Part shown: piece after piece, positions 1-9,397 of the stretch | Numbering within the stretch: the stretch's first letter is position 1 | Layout of the letters: every line of letters starts with the position of its first letter | From: Kordia algicida OT-1 | GTDB lineage: Bacteria; Bacteroidota; Bacteroidia; Flavobacteriales; Flavobacteriaceae | Assembly (NCBI RefSeq): GCF_000154725.1 | Contig: NZ_DS544873.1 | Span: 4,685,085-4,749,084 of the forward strand | DNA: 64,000 nucleotides | Reading direction: 5' to 3' | Notes under the pieces: model-generated | What the model was told of the DNA's origin: nothing | The model's database searches: none | Seen by the model: only the letters and a program-made list of their open reading frames with translations | Translations under genes and position numbers: made by a program

Positions 1-180
1 GATGCTAGCGGAAATATGATTCGTACGACAGACAAAAAAGTCGTGGTAATTGATGGATTAAATGATTATATTGTTGTAGATAAAGAAGATGTATTGTTAA
101 TTTATCCCAAAAAGAAAGAACAAGACATTAAAAAAGTATTACAAAAAGTCAAAGATAACTTTGGTGAAAAATACGGATAA
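1..180 (+). CDS. Mannose-1-phosphate guanylyltransferase, C-terminal end (partial)
   Basis: The open frame runs in from the left edge and stops at 178-180, giving the last 59 residues. It contains VVVIDGLNDYIVVDKEDVLL followed by a lysine-rich helix, which is the C-terminal beta-helix end of GDP-mannose pyrophosphorylases. The enzyme makes GDP-mannose from mannose-1-phosphate and GTP for polysaccharide and glycoprotein synthesis in the cytoplasm. The start lies outside the window. The next gene begins 5 nt later, so the two are probably co-transcribed. The family call rests only on this tail. Confidence 0.75.
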   Translation, partial: DASGNMIRTTDKKVVVIDGLNDYIVVDKEDVLLIYPKKKEQDIKKVLQKVKDNFGEKYG

Positions 181-185
181 GACTC

Positions 186-1676
186 ATGAGTACAGAAGAA
201 GAAAATAAGTTTAATTTTTCAGAAGAAAATGAAGAAAACGAAAAAGTAAAAGCCACTCCAACACCAACAGATGCAAAAGGGTTATGGAAAGGTACAAAAT
301 CGTTTTTGTATGAATTATTGGATATACGTCAAGATGTTGACAAAGACCAAACAATTGAAGATGTCAAAAAAGATATTCCGTTTAAAGGTGCAACAGCTTG
401 GATTTTAGTATGTTCTATATTTATTGCATCGGTTGGATTAAATGCAGATTCTACCGCAGTAGTGATTGGAGCCATGTTAATTTCTCCACTAATGGGTCCA
501 ATTTTAGGAATGGGAATGTCTATCGCAATCAATGATATTTACACGTTGCGTAAATCTTTGGTCAACTTTGGTGTGATGGTATTTTTAAGTGTGCTAACTG
601 CGTTTTTATTCTTTAAATTCTTCCCGTTACAAACGGATTCTTCTGAATTATTAGCAAGAACAAAACCAGATATTCGTGATGTTTTAATTGCTTTCTTTGG
701 TGGTTTGGCATTAATTATTGCACGAACCAAAAAAGGAACAATTGCTTCTGTAATCTTTGGAGTTGCCATTGCAACAGCGTTAATGCCACCATTGTGTACA
801 GTTGGTTTCGGACTTGCTAGAGGCGGAACAAAAGGATTGGAATTTGCAGGTGGTGCTATGTATTTATTCATCATCAATACGATTTTTATTGCTCTTGCGA
901 CTTTTTTAGTCTTAAAAATTCTGCGTTTCCCAATGTTGAAATACGCAAACTCTGCAAAAAGAAGACGTATTTCACAATTGGCTTCTGTAGTAGCTTTAGC
1001 TGTGATGATTCCAGCAGTTTGGACATTTTGGAAAGTATTACATAAAAGTAATATTACAAGAGATTACGAGTTGTTTGTGCAAAAAATAGAAAAAAATCCA
1101 GAAGTTTGGTTGCAGAAACGCGAAGAAGATTTAGATATAGAAAACAAAAAAATATTTCTTCATTTCAATGGAGAAGTGCCTTCTGCTTTAGAAGCAGGTT
1201 ACAAAAGTGATGTTAAAAATTACGAAAACATAAAAGACTTTGAAGTTAAAGTTTTTGGGAATAAAAACAGAAGTGTCGATAAAATTTCTGATGCTTTAGA
1301 CAGAGCATACAAAGATTTAGATCAAAAGGATTTAATTATTCAAGGAATGCAAGAACAAATTGCAGACTTGAAACAGCAAACGCAGCTTTTAGAGGAACGA
1401 TTAAAATCAAAAGCTTCTTTAGAAAATGAAAGCTTTATCGCGTTTAGTACAGTTTCCAAAGATGCAAAAATAAAATACGCTGATTTACGTCAATTTGGAT
1501 TTGCCAAAATGTTGAATTCGAAAGATTTTATATCAGTCGATACCATTCCTGTTGCCGCAGTAAAATGGAATCCTGCATTGTCAGACAGTATTCAAACACT
1601 ACGAGAATCAGAATTGAAAGTATGGTTGCAAAAAGAATTATCACTTGATACCTTAATTATTGAACGTATTAAATAA
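186..1676 (+). CDS. DUF389 (TIGR00341-type) membrane protein
   Basis: A 496-residue protein. Residues 1-65 are a charged cytoplasmic N-terminus. About six hydrophobic segments follow between residues 70 and 285, with the family-typical stretches SVGLNADSTAVVIGAMLISP and ATALMPPLCTVGFGLA. The C-terminal ~200 residues are soluble and include a predicted coiled coil around residues 370-410. DUF389 proteins are inner-membrane proteins of unknown function; a transport role has been suggested but is not shown here. It starts 5 nt after the guanylyltransferase gene and is followed after 6 nt by a small gene, so all three may form one operon. Confidence 0.85.
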   Translation: MSTEEENKFNFSEENEENEKVKATPTPTDAKGLWKGTKSFLYELLDIRQDVDKDQTIEDVKKDIPFKGATAWILVCSIFIASVGLNADSTAVVIGAMLISPLMGPILGMGMSIAINDIYTLRKSLVNFGVMVFLSVLTAFLFFKFFPLQTDSSELLARTKPDIRDVLIAFFGGLALIIARTKKGTIASVIFGVAIATALMPPLCTVGFGLARGGTKGLEFAGGAMYLFIINTIFIALATFLVLKILRFPMLKYANSAKRRRISQLASVVALAVMIPAVWTFWKVLHKSNITRDYELFVQKIEKNPEVWLQKREEDLDIENKKIFLHFNGEVPSALEAGYKSDVKNYENIKDFEVKVFGNKNRSVDKISDALDRAYKDLDQKDLIIQGMQEQIADLKQQTQLLEERLKSKASLENESFIAFSTVSKDAKIKYADLRQFGFAKMLNSKDFISVDTIPVAAVKWNPALSDSIQTLRESELKVWLQKELSLDTLIIERIK

Positions 1677-1682
1677 AAAACG

Positions 1683-2048
1683 ATGTTTGGCTTTTTTAAA
1701 AAGAAAAATAATACTGACGAAACTCCCATAAACGGACCTGATTACAGTATGATTGATAGCAATGAAAAAGCAATTGATCTTTACAAAAAAGGAGAATTGG
1801 TCAAATTATATTTAATGCCTTTGGAATTCGGCGGAGAAGACAGTCCTGTAAATACTTTATATGTTCCTGAATTTGCTCAAGAATTCAAACAACGTTTTGA
1901 TGTCATGGTAGAAGAATTATTAAGAGAAGGAAAAGAGTTGGCGTATTCCGCAGAACCAGCATACAAAGGAAGCAGTTTTATTCCTTCTGCACTGACAATT
2001 AAAGTTACAGGAGAAAGTGAATTTACGGAAGTCATTCAAGTTTGGTAA
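1683..2048 (+). CDS. Small hypothetical protein downstream of DUF389 gene
   Basis: A 121-residue soluble protein beginning MFGFFKKKN. I do not recognise the family. It has a basic N-terminal tip, no signal peptide, no membrane segment and no cysteine. The middle (LVKLYLMPLEFGGEDSPVN) and the end look like mixed alpha/beta folding. It lies 6 nt after the DUF389 gene and probably shares its transcript. It is followed by a hairpin repeat element that probably ends transcription. Confidence 0.7.
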   Translation: MFGFFKKKNNTDETPINGPDYSMIDSNEKAIDLYKKGELVKLYLMPLEFGGEDSPVNTLYVPEFAQEFKQRFDVMVEELLREGKELAYSAEPAYKGSSFIPSALTIKVTGESEFTEVIQVW

Positions 2049-2074
2049 GCTACTTGCTAAGAAAAATAACGAAA

Positions 2075-2212
2075 GAAGCTGTCTATAAAGAATCAATCTC
2101 GTCAAACCAAGCTTGATTCAGTTTCTCATAAAAATTGATAATCAGTATAATGAGATACTAAGTCATGCCCAGAATGAGGTTTGTATTAACTTTTAGTCAG
2201 CTTCTTTTTTTT
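2075..2212. repeat. Dispersed hairpin repeat (copy A) between convergent genes
   Basis: The ends GAAGCTGTCTATAAAG (2075-2090) and CTTTTAGTCAGCTTC (2190-2204) are imperfect inverted repeats, and a T-run follows. The inside, read on the minus strand, aligns along its whole length with the element at 34707-34852: CATTCTGG, ATCTCAT, TTATGAGAAAC, GAATCAAG and GGTTTGACGA occur in the same order. It separates two convergent genes, so a bidirectional terminator role is likely. Confidence 0.75.
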
Positions 2213-2247
2213 GATTTAGACAGATAAACTAATCTAAAACATGTTCA

Positions 2248-2436
2248 TTAATTACAATGTTTACAACCAGAAGCTTCATTGGTAAATCCCCACCAAGGTG
2301 ACGTTGGAACATCTTCTGTACTTGGTGCTACTGTAGATTGCTGCGTTGTTGGAAGTCCACCTTTAACTGTAAAAGCGTTCAAATTTGAAACTGAAGTTTT
2401 CTTAAGACTCAATGACTTTAGACCCTTTTTTTTCAT
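2248..2436 (-). CDS. GG-leader precursor peptide 1 (lanthipeptide-like)
   Basis: A 62-residue peptide beginning MKKKGLKSLSLKKTSVSNLN and reaching a GG at residues 27-28. The frame stays open upstream, but the start at 2436 is chosen because it matches the leaders of the genes at 9460 and 9829. The leader resembles those of Bacteroidota class I lanthipeptide or natural-product precursors (family knowledge). The presumed core is rich in Ser/Thr, contains PWWG, and ends in CKHCN. No lanthionine synthetase, radical SAM enzyme or peptidase-ABC exporter lies in the window, so any processing would have to come from elsewhere in the genome. Confidence 0.7.
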   Translation of the reverse strand: MKKKGLKSLSLKKTSVSNLNAFTVKGGLPTTQQSTVAPSTEDVPTSPWWGFTNEASGCKHCN

Positions 2437-2479
2437 AATAATATAAAATTTAAGATTAATATTAATAAGTTCAATAAAA

Positions 2480-2503
2480 GGAAAAATGTTACCCAAAAAA
2501 TCC
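2480..2503 (-). promoter_or_regulatory. Candidate promoter element shared by precursor genes (copy 1)
   Basis: On the minus strand this reads GATTTTTTGGGTAACATTTT followed by TCC. It ends 43 nt before the ATG at 2436. A matching GATTTTGGGTAATGTTTC occurs 40 nt before the ATG of the precursor at 9460. Similar sequence at similar spacing suggests a common promoter or activator site. This is inference from two copies. Confidence 0.4.
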
Positions 2504-2614
2504 ACAGATACTTTCATTAATAATAATTTTTATGGTCATCTTCCGTGGTGATATTATGTAACGCTTTGTTAAAATTAATTACACATACTGTAAGAACCGA
2601 TAAACAATAGCGCC

Positions 2615-3628
2615 ATGTTAAAAAACACAATAATATCTTGTTTATTCATTTTAGTGCTTATTTCTTGTAACTCAAATTCAAGTTTGAATCTCGAAGGAGT
2701 TTGGGTTGAAAGCTATCGCATATATCCAGAAAACACGATTGATACAGGAAAAGTTCGTCCAGATTATGCTCACTTTCTCCATATAAAAGGAGATGCTCTC
2801 CGAATTAAAAACTTTGAAAGGAACGTGAATCGTACTATGATGATTGATACCACGCTTAATTTTACACTAAAAAACGATCTCATTATTTTTGAAGGTGATT
2901 CGATTACTTGGTCGAACGTGAAAGTCTATGAAGATAGTATGTTTATTACCTTTAATAATTATGAGCTCATACATGTAAAGTACATAAAACTTCCTAAGCA
3001 ATCGAAGAAAAGCGATTGGAATCCCGCGGGAAAACGTTATAAAGCAAAAGTAACAGGAGAAACGTATTATCATCATTATACAAACGATTCTTTGATGCAT
3101 CTTTATTTGACTGAGGGAAATAGTACATTAAAAAATAATTGGCAAATAGAAAATGTTGATAATTATAGCTTTCTATTATTGGAATCTTTTTTCGAAAGCA
3201 CACCACTTTTAATTGATTCAATTTCAGATACCAAAGTCTACGTGACAGATCATAGTTTAGAAAAGGAAACGCTCATTTTTGAAGAACAATCAAACACAGC
3301 TAAAAAGCCAGATTTATTAGTTGGAACTTGGAAATTAGTTTCAAAAGAAGAAGACACAGACGAGACGGAACAATTTTTAGGTCCGTTTTCAAAAAACAAT
3401 TTACATCAAATACAAATTACAAAAGATTCGTTTACAATATTTTATATGCCTTTCATCAAATCAACAAACAAATGGACTTATTTTTCAGATGAAAATACGC
3501 TACTGCTTGAAAAAGAAGAAAAAATGGTCAAACTTGTTGACGTAACTAAAGATACGCTTGTTTTGGAAATGAATTTAGATAAGCATAATTACAATAGCAA
3601 AAAGTTTGTGTTTACAAGAAAAGAGTAA
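2615..3628 (+). CDS. Lipoprotein with two lipocalin-like repeats
   Basis: A 337-residue protein. The N-terminus MLKNTIISCLFILVLISC is a lipoprotein signal with the lipid cysteine at residue 18. Two similar segments begin LEGVWVESYRIYPENT (about residue 26) and LVGTWKLVSKEEDTDE (about residue 235). These are the G-x-W starts typical of lipocalin-like (Lipocalin_4/5-type) beta-barrel domains of Bacteroidota lipoproteins. It is probably attached to the outer membrane or periplasmic face. The ligand is unknown. It stands alone, with a minus-strand operon converging on it. Confidence 0.65.
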   Translation: MLKNTIISCLFILVLISCNSNSSLNLEGVWVESYRIYPENTIDTGKVRPDYAHFLHIKGDALRIKNFERNVNRTMMIDTTLNFTLKNDLIIFEGDSITWSNVKVYEDSMFITFNNYELIHVKYIKLPKQSKKSDWNPAGKRYKAKVTGETYYHHYTNDSLMHLYLTEGNSTLKNNWQIENVDNYSFLLLESFFESTPLLIDSISDTKVYVTDHSLEKETLIFEEQSNTAKKPDLLVGTWKLVSKEEDTDETEQFLGPFSKNNLHQIQITKDSFTIFYMPFIKSTNKWTYFSDENTLLLEKEEKMVKLVDVTKDTLVLEMNLDKHNYNSKKFVFTRKE

Positions 3629-3668
3629 ATGTAGGTCATTGAATAAGAGAGAAGTACGCTTAAAGAAA

Positions 3669-4439
3669 TTAATCTTCTAACTCCTTTAAATAAACTTCTC
3701 TAACTTTTTTGAATAAATCGGAAGAATACACAAAATCAGTCACAGATTTATTGTCCGTTTTAAAAATCTGTTTATTCGTTCCTTCCCAAGCTTTAACACC
3801 ATTTTTTAGGAAAACAATTTTCTCTCCGATTTCCATCACAGAGTTCATATCATGTGTATTGATGACAGTCGTAATATTGTATTCGTCGGTAATTTCTTGA
3901 ATTAAATTATCAATAACGATGGCAGTTTTCGGATCCAATCCAGAATTTGGTTCATCACAAAACAAATACTTTGGATTCATGACAATAGCTCTAGCAATTG
4001 CAACACGTTTTTGCATTCCTCCAGAAGTTTCTGCGGGAAATTTATGATGTGCATCAACTAATTTTACACGTTTCAATACAAAATCGACACGATCTTGCAT
4101 CTCACTTTTAGACTGTTTTGAAAACATACGCAACGGAAACATCACATTTTCTTCCACGGTCATAGAATCAAACAAAGCACTTCCCTGAAAAACCATTCCG
4201 ATTTCAGTACGCAGTTGCCTTCTCTGTTCATCTGAAAAAGTTTTATAATCTTTTCCATCAAACAAAATAGTGCCTTCTTCTGGTGTAAACAATCCTAACA
4301 AAGATTTCAAAAAAACCGTTTTTCCAGAACCACTCTGACCAATAATCAAGTTGGTTTTTCCTTTCTCAAAAGTGGTTGAAATCCCTTTTAAAATTTCAAC
4401 ACCATCAAAAGATTTTTTTATGTTTTTTACTTCGATCAT
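3669..4439 (-). CDS. mlaF: ABC transporter ATP-binding protein, MlaF type
   Basis: A 256-residue ATPase. Walker A is IGQSGSGKT, the signature is ETSGGMQKRVAIARAI, and Walker B is YLFCDEPNSGLDP. The SGGMxKR form of the signature is typical of the Mla/Mce lipid-transport ATPases. The frame is open for 89 codons upstream, but those overlap the permease gene. The ATG at 4439, starting MIEVKNIKKSF, is the normal start and overlaps the permease stop by one base. With the permease it should drive phospholipid movement between inner and outer membrane. No MlaD-type substrate-binding gene follows in this window. Confidence 0.9.
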   Translation of the reverse strand: MIEVKNIKKSFDGVEILKGISTTFEKGKTNLIIGQSGSGKTVFLKSLLGLFTPEEGTILFDGKDYKTFSDEQRRQLRTEIGMVFQGSALFDSMTVEENVMFPLRMFSKQSKSEMQDRVDFVLKRVKLVDAHHKFPAETSGGMQKRVAIARAIVMNPKYLFCDEPNSGLDPKTAIVIDNLIQEITDEYNITTVINTHDMNSVMEIGEKIVFLKNGVKAWEGTNKQIFKTDNKSVTDFVYSSDLFKKVREVYLKELED

Positions 4440-5176
4440 TAGGTCAGTAATAATTGTGTGATGAGGTAATTTATCAAAATAATAACAACACTCGTCCAAA
4501 CGAATGAAGTTGTACTCGCTTTTCCAACTTCTAAGGCGCCACCTTTCATATAATATCCGTAAAATGAAGGAATAGTAGCCAATACAAACGCAAATACAAA
4601 GGTTTTTATAAATGCATAGGTAACGTGAAACGGAATAAATTCGATCTGTAATCCTTGAATAAAATCGGCACTTGTTGAAAAACCTCCGTAAATAGAAGCC
4701 AACCATCCGCCAAAAATTCCCAAAAACATCGCAATCGTAATCACAAAAGGATATAAAGACAGCGCAATAATTTTAGGAAACACCAAATAATTCAAAGAAT
4801 TTACACCCATCACTTCCAAAGCATCAATTTGCTCAGTAACACGCATTGTTCCAATACTTGAAGTAATGAACGAACCTACTTTTCCAGCCATAATGATAGA
4901 AATAAACGTTGGTGCAAACTCCAAAATTACCGATTGTCGTGTGGCAAAACCAACCAAATATTTTGGAATTAACGGATTGTTCATGTTCAATGCCGTTTGT
5001 ATCGAAACAACACCACCTACAAAAAAGGAAATAAAACATACAATTCCCATAGAACCAATGATTAAGTCATCGATATCTTTGAAAATAAGTTTTCTCAGCA
5101 TAGACCATTTGGTCATTTTACTAAATACGCTTTGTAACATTAAAAAATAGCGTCCTATATTTTCTAGGTAAATCAT
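4439..5176 (-). CDS. mlaE: ABC transporter permease, MlaE type
   Basis: A 245-residue integral membrane protein with about five to six hydrophobic segments. It carries the MlaE-family stretches SIIMAGKVGSFITSSIGTM and RVTEQIDALEVMGVN, in which the conserved glutamate/EQIDAL loop contacts the ATPase. It is the first gene of a two-gene operon with the MlaF-type ATPase, coupled through a one-base stop/start overlap. It lies divergent from the pafA gene. The family imports or exports phospholipids to maintain outer-membrane asymmetry. Confidence 0.9.
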   Translation of the reverse strand: MIYLENIGRYFLMLQSVFSKMTKWSMLRKLIFKDIDDLIIGSMGIVCFISFFVGGVVSIQTALNMNNPLIPKYLVGFATRQSVILEFAPTFISIIMAGKVGSFITSSIGTMRVTEQIDALEVMGVNSLNYLVFPKIIALSLYPFVITIAMFLGIFGGWLASIYGGFSTSADFIQGLQIEFIPFHVTYAFIKTFVFAFVLATIPSFYGYYMKGGALEVGKASTTSFVWTSVVIILINYLITQLLLT

Positions 5177-5323
5177 GGGTTAAAAATACATCATTCGAGC
5201 AAGCTAATAAAATAATTAACGGATTTAATGATTAGTTAAAATGTTATTTGATGTAAAACAATTATTTTTGATGCGATTTAATGATTTTGAATGTCATTTA
5301 TCAAAATAAATTTTAATCATATC

Positions 5324-7012
5324 ATGAAAAAAGGAATCCTATTAAGTCTACTATCTGTATTTTTTGTGCAATGTATTTCAGTAAAGCAAAAAGTAAAGAA
5401 AGCACCTCAAAACACAAATGTTTCCAATACAACTTCCAACACAACGACAAAGCCAAAATTGGTAGTCGGTATTGTGGTAGACCAAATGCGATATGATTAC
5501 TTAACCCGTTTTGAAAGCAAGTACAGTGAAGGCGGTTTTAAGCGAATGTTGAACGATGGTTACAACTGTAAAAACAATCATTACAACTATATTCCAACAT
5601 ATACAGGACCAGGACACGCTTCTATATACACAGGAACAACACCAGAAAATCACGGAATCATCGCAAATGATTGGTATGATAAATACATCAAAAAATCTGT
5701 GTATTGCGCATCAGACGAACGCCAATCTTCTGTTGGAGTAGAAGGAAAATGGGCAGGAAAAATGTCGCCACACAGAATGCAAACCACTACTGTAACAGAC
5801 CAATTGCGTTTAGATTCGCAACAACGCGGAAAAGTAATTGGAGTTGCTATAAAAGATAGAGGCGCAATTTTACCAGCAGGTCACGCGGCAAATGGTGCGT
5901 ATTGGTTTTATGGAAAAGACAAAGGGAATTGGATTACAAGTACGTATTACAGAAACGACTTGCCAACTTGGGTCAAAGAATTTAATGCAGCAGATGAAGC
6001 AGAAAAATATATGAAAACATGGAATACTTTGTATGACATAAATACGTATACCGAAAGTGATAAAGATGTAAGCAAATATGAAGGTACATTTAAAGGGAAA
6101 GTAAATGCAGTTTTTCCGTACGATTTGCCTAGTTTGAAAGATAAAAATGGCGGATTTGACATTTTAAAATCTACTGCTTTTGGAAATAGTCTTACGACAG
6201 ATTTTGCAATCGCAGCCATCAAAGGTGAACAATTAGGATACGACAACGAAACAGATTTCTTGGCGTTAAGCTATTCAAGTACCGATTATGTCGGACATAA
6301 ATTTGGAGTAAACTCTAAAGAAATTCAAGACACGTATTTACGTTTAGACAAAGACCTTGAACGCTTATTTGCTACTTTAGATCAGGAAGTTGGCAAAGGA
6401 AACTACACAATTTTCCTAACCGCCGATCACGCCGCTGTGCATGTGCCTTCTTATTTACAAGACTTAAAAATTCCAGCAGGATATTTTGACAACAGAGCAC
6501 TAAAAACACATTTAACTGATTTTCTAAATACAACGTATGGAAGTCAAGATTTAATTGAGAATATTTCTAGCGGACAGATCTTTTTAAATCACACAGAAGT
6601 AAAACGCTTGAAACTTTCTGCTACTGACATCGAAAATGCATTGCAAAGAGAATTATTAGCCTACGATCAAATTGCAAAAGTATACACACGCACAACATTG
6701 ACAAGTAGCGAGTTTACGCACGGAATTGCTTCGGCATTACAAAAAGGATTCAACCAAAAACGTTCAGGTGATGTTTGTTTTGTGTTAGATATTGCCACGA
6801 TTTCATATTCGCGTACAGGCTCTACACATGGCTCCGGATTTAACTATGATACGCACGTTCCGTTACTTTTTTATGGAAATGGAATTCAGCAAGGAGAAAC
6901 ATTACAGCGTACAGAAATTACAGATATCGCACCCACCATTTCAGCATTATTGCAAATTTCTTTACCAAATGCAGCAACAGGAAATCCGATAGAAGCAGCG
7001 TTAAAAAATTAG
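5324..7012 (+). CDS. pafA: Alkaline phosphatase PafA (calcium/zinc phosphomonoesterase superfamily)
   Basis: A 562-residue exported enzyme. The frame opens 11 codons earlier, but MKKGILLSLLSVFFVQC is a normal signal, possibly a lipoprotein type with Cys17. The PafA active site is visible: metal ligand Asp53 in VVDQMRYDY, nucleophile Thr94 in IPTYTGPGH, Asn115 in IIANDW, and the KDR pair in VAIKDRGAILPAGH that marks phosphomonoesterases. Further metal ligands are in TDYVGHKFG, TADHAAV and GSTHGSG. It should release phosphate from organic phosphate esters outside the cytoplasm. Its stop overlaps the end of the convergent LytTR gene by 4 nt. Confidence 0.92.
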   Translation: MKKGILLSLLSVFFVQCISVKQKVKKAPQNTNVSNTTSNTTTKPKLVVGIVVDQMRYDYLTRFESKYSEGGFKRMLNDGYNCKNNHYNYIPTYTGPGHASIYTGTTPENHGIIANDWYDKYIKKSVYCASDERQSSVGVEGKWAGKMSPHRMQTTTVTDQLRLDSQQRGKVIGVAIKDRGAILPAGHAANGAYWFYGKDKGNWITSTYYRNDLPTWVKEFNAADEAEKYMKTWNTLYDINTYTESDKDVSKYEGTFKGKVNAVFPYDLPSLKDKNGGFDILKSTAFGNSLTTDFAIAAIKGEQLGYDNETDFLALSYSSTDYVGHKFGVNSKEIQDTYLRLDKDLERLFATLDQEVGKGNYTIFLTADHAAVHVPSYLQDLKIPAGYFDNRALKTHLTDFLNTTYGSQDLIENISSGQIFLNHTEVKRLKLSATDIENALQRELLAYDQIAKVYTRTTLTSSEFTHGIASALQKGFNQKRSGDVCFVLDIATISYSRTGSTHGSGFNYDTHVPLLFYGNGIQQGETLQRTEITDIAPTISALLQISLPNAATGNPIEAALKN

Positions 7013-7758
7013 CATTCTGAAATTCCGTAACCTCTTAAAAGATCGATCATTTTTTTGCGATTTCTAAAAGAAATTAAAATCTCCACACCATTAGAAAGTG
7101 TCAACAATCCGTTTCTGGTGTAGTTTTTTACATGATTCATGTTAACTAAAAACGATCGGTGGACTCTGTGAAAATTTTGAACTTCAATCATGTCTTCCAC
7201 ACGTTTTAAATTCTTAGAAATTACCAAACTTTTATCGTTTACAGTATGTACCAGCGTGTAATTTCCTGAAGCTTCACAATAAATAATATTTGACAGTTTT
7301 ACAGGAATATATTCGTCTTTTTCAAAAATGGTAATCACTTGATTTTTACGTTCAATCTGATTCTTAAATGCTTCATACTTTCGCATGTTAAAAGCCGTAT
7401 GTTTTAGCAAATACATGTCAAGTACGCGTTTAATTTCTGTTTCCTGTACAGGTTTGTTCAAATAATAAAACGCAAAATAATCCATGGCTTTCTCTTTATA
7501 ATCGAGAAAACCCGTGGTAAAAATTACCTCAAATGTCATCTGTGTTTTCAAGTGATCCAACACATCAAAACCACTTCCGTCATTCAATTCAATATCCAAA
7601 AAGACAATATCAGGTTTGTCTGTGACAATCAGCATTACAGCATCATCAACATTAGAAGCCCAACCAAGTACATTAATATCTTTGTGGTTTCTTTTTAAAA
7701 TAGACAATAGATATTCCATAGAAGATTTTTCATCTTCAATGATAATAGCATTAATCAT
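7009..7758 (-). CDS. LytTR-family response regulator, no partner kinase nearby
   Basis: A 249-residue protein. An N-terminal receiver domain (residues 1-125) carries the acidic pair EDE near residue 9, the phospho-acceptor Asp in DIVFLDIELNDGSG (about residue 54) and the conserved lysine in YLNKP. A C-terminal LytTR DNA-binding domain (about residues 140-245) contains IIYCEASGNYTLVHT and the family motif FHRVHRSFLVNMNHV. It is a two-component transcription regulator. No sensor histidine kinase is next to it; its neighbours are pafA (convergent) and a glycosyltransferase. The target genes cannot be read from the window. Confidence 0.9.
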   Translation of the reverse strand: MINAIIIEDEKSSMEYLLSILKRNHKDINVLGWASNVDDAVMLIVTDKPDIVFLDIELNDGSGFDVLDHLKTQMTFEVIFTTGFLDYKEKAMDYFAFYYLNKPVQETEIKRVLDMYLLKHTAFNMRKYEAFKNQIERKNQVITIFEKDEYIPVKLSNIIYCEASGNYTLVHTVNDKSLVISKNLKRVEDMIEVQNFHRVHRSFLVNMNHVKNYTRNGLLTLSNGVEILISFRNRKKMIDLLRGYGISEC

Positions 7759-7871
7759 GAATAGTATGTTTTTATGGCGTTAGGGGTTTTTTGAGAGATT
7801 CTATTGTCAGCAAATTACGGTTAATTTACGAAAAAACGTAATTTTTTTCAAAAAATACGAGTTTATACTTG

Positions 7872-8750
7872 CTAGTTTTCTGACGATTGAATGCCAAAAA
7901 AACTTTTGAGTTTTCGCGCCATTTGCGTACGTCTGTATGTGCGAATAAAGCGCGCTTCTGCTGGTGTGACCATTTGGGGAACTCGTGTCTTTTTAGCAGT
8001 AAAAAAACCATCCATATAAGCAAAAAACACACGGATTTTTTTCTTTTTTAGGGCAATTTTGAAAGCAGAAATAAGCGAAATTAAGCTTCCATAACCAAGC
8101 TTATAAAAAACAGCGCCATGCTTTCGATGAACGTTCTGTTTGTAAGCATTTCCCGTAGGTTTTAAATGTTTTACTAGTAAAGATTGATCTACGTGAACTT
8201 TCCATCCGTGGAAACGTGCCAAAAGCACATCTGCAGTGTCCCAACCCAATTCTTTTTTCAAGCCACCAATTTGTTCAAAACAAGCTTTTCGATAGGCTTT
8301 AAATGGTCCGCGAACGTGATTTTTATCAGCAATAGTTTCATAAACCCAATTTCCGCTTTTTTCAATATATGCCAATCCACCTGCAATTCCAATCGTAGCA
8401 TCGTTGCTAAAATGTTTGCAAATAGTTTCAAAATAATTGTTGGGTAACACAATATCAGCATCCAATTTTACAATAATGTCAAAATCGTCATCAAGTGTTT
8501 CAAAACCTTTATAAAACGCATTGATGACTTTGCTTCCTGGCAAATGCTCGTCGCTGGAATTGGTATTTACTTTGGAGATAAAACGATGTTGGCTTGTAAA
8601 TTTGTCTATGATACTTTCGGTTGCATCTGAAGAATTATCATTCACAACTACCACTTTTTTTGGTGCTAAAGTTTGTGTCACAATAGAGTGAAGCGTTTGT
8701 TGTATAAACGCCGCTTCATTATGTGCAGGAATGACAATATAATAGTTCAT
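7872..8750 (-). CDS. Glycosyltransferase family 2
   Basis: A 292-residue GT-A fold enzyme. The N-terminus YYIVIPAHNEAAFIQQTL is the nucleotide-sugar binding start of GT2. VVVNDNSSDAT and the metal-binding DAD in IIVKLDADIVLP follow, and GWDTADVLLARFHGW is the acceptor-side region. The C-terminus is basic with one weakly hydrophobic stretch, perhaps membrane-associated. It lies 3 nt after the methyltransferase gene, so the two act together, probably in making or decorating a surface glycan. The sugar and acceptor are unknown. Confidence 0.87.
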   Translation of the reverse strand: MNYYIVIPAHNEAAFIQQTLHSIVTQTLAPKKVVVVNDNSSDATESIIDKFTSQHRFISKVNTNSSDEHLPGSKVINAFYKGFETLDDDFDIIVKLDADIVLPNNYFETICKHFSNDATIGIAGGLAYIEKSGNWVYETIADKNHVRGPFKAYRKACFEQIGGLKKELGWDTADVLLARFHGWKVHVDQSLLVKHLKPTGNAYKQNVHRKHGAVFYKLGYGSLISLISAFKIALKKKKIRVFFAYMDGFFTAKKTRVPQMVTPAEARFIRTYRRTQMARKLKSFFGIQSSEN

Positions 8751-8753
8751 ACA

Positions 8754-9281
8754 TTAGGCTTTACGTTCTGCGTACACAGCGTAATAGCGCGGAATTAAAT
8801 GACGAAGTATTGGACGTGGTGCAATTGGCGGACGCGAAGGATTGGTCCACTTTTTTGTTTTCTTAATTTCCCAACCCGATTTTTCCAAAAGCCAATCAAA
8901 CTGCCAATCTTCAAACTCGTGATAATGTCTGTCCCACGGATCTGTTTTACTACGATATGCGGTAGCAAACCACAAACGCAACGGAACGGTAACCACTAAT
9001 TTTTTCGCCTTGATTTCTTTCAATATATTAAAAGGTGCGACTAAATGTTCAAAAATTTCAAAAGCAGTCACCACATCAGCATCACTTTCTTGAACTGACG
9101 AAAAATCTTCATCCAAATCTTCTCCTTTGGTATTTTCTACAACATAACCTTCGTTGGTCATAATTTCAGAAAAAGGATTTGGTACGCCTAAATCTAAAAC
9201 TTTTGATCCATCAGGAATCACTTCTTTTAAAAATTCGAGTGTGTATTTATAACGCTTATGCGGATAGAATTTACTGTACAT
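8754..9281 (-). CDS. Class I SAM-dependent methyltransferase
   Basis: A 175-residue protein starting at MYSKFYPHKRYKYTLEFL. An earlier in-frame start at 9338 would add 19 hydrophobic residues unlike the family, so I reject it. SAM-binding motif I is SKVLDLGVPNPFSEIM, an acidic motif II is ENTKGEDLD, and DADVVTAFEIFEHL is motif IV. It is short for the family, with a compact C-terminus. It is the first gene of the two-gene unit with the GT2. Its substrate is unknown; a sugar or lipid carrier is plausible given the partner. Confidence 0.8.
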   Translation of the reverse strand: MYSKFYPHKRYKYTLEFLKEVIPDGSKVLDLGVPNPFSEIMTNEGYVVENTKGEDLDEDFSSVQESDADVVTAFEIFEHLVAPFNILKEIKAKKLVVTVPLRLWFATAYRSKTDPWDRHYHEFEDWQFDWLLEKSGWEIKKTKKWTNPSRPPIAPRPILRHLIPRYYAVYAERKA

Positions 9282-9397
9282 GTGTTGAAAGTCTTGGTAA
9301 TACAAATATATATAAACCTTAAGGAATATTGCGTACACAAAGTGTTACTTGTATGTTTATTTTGAATCAAAAAAATAGTCTTGCAAAAAAAAATCAT

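Noticed and set aside
4440-4706. 89-codon N-terminal extension of the MlaF frame
   Set aside because: It lies inside the mlaE gene in another frame, is rich in Tyr/Cys/Arg as expected of a shadow, and the MIEVKNIKKSF start at 4439 fits the family.
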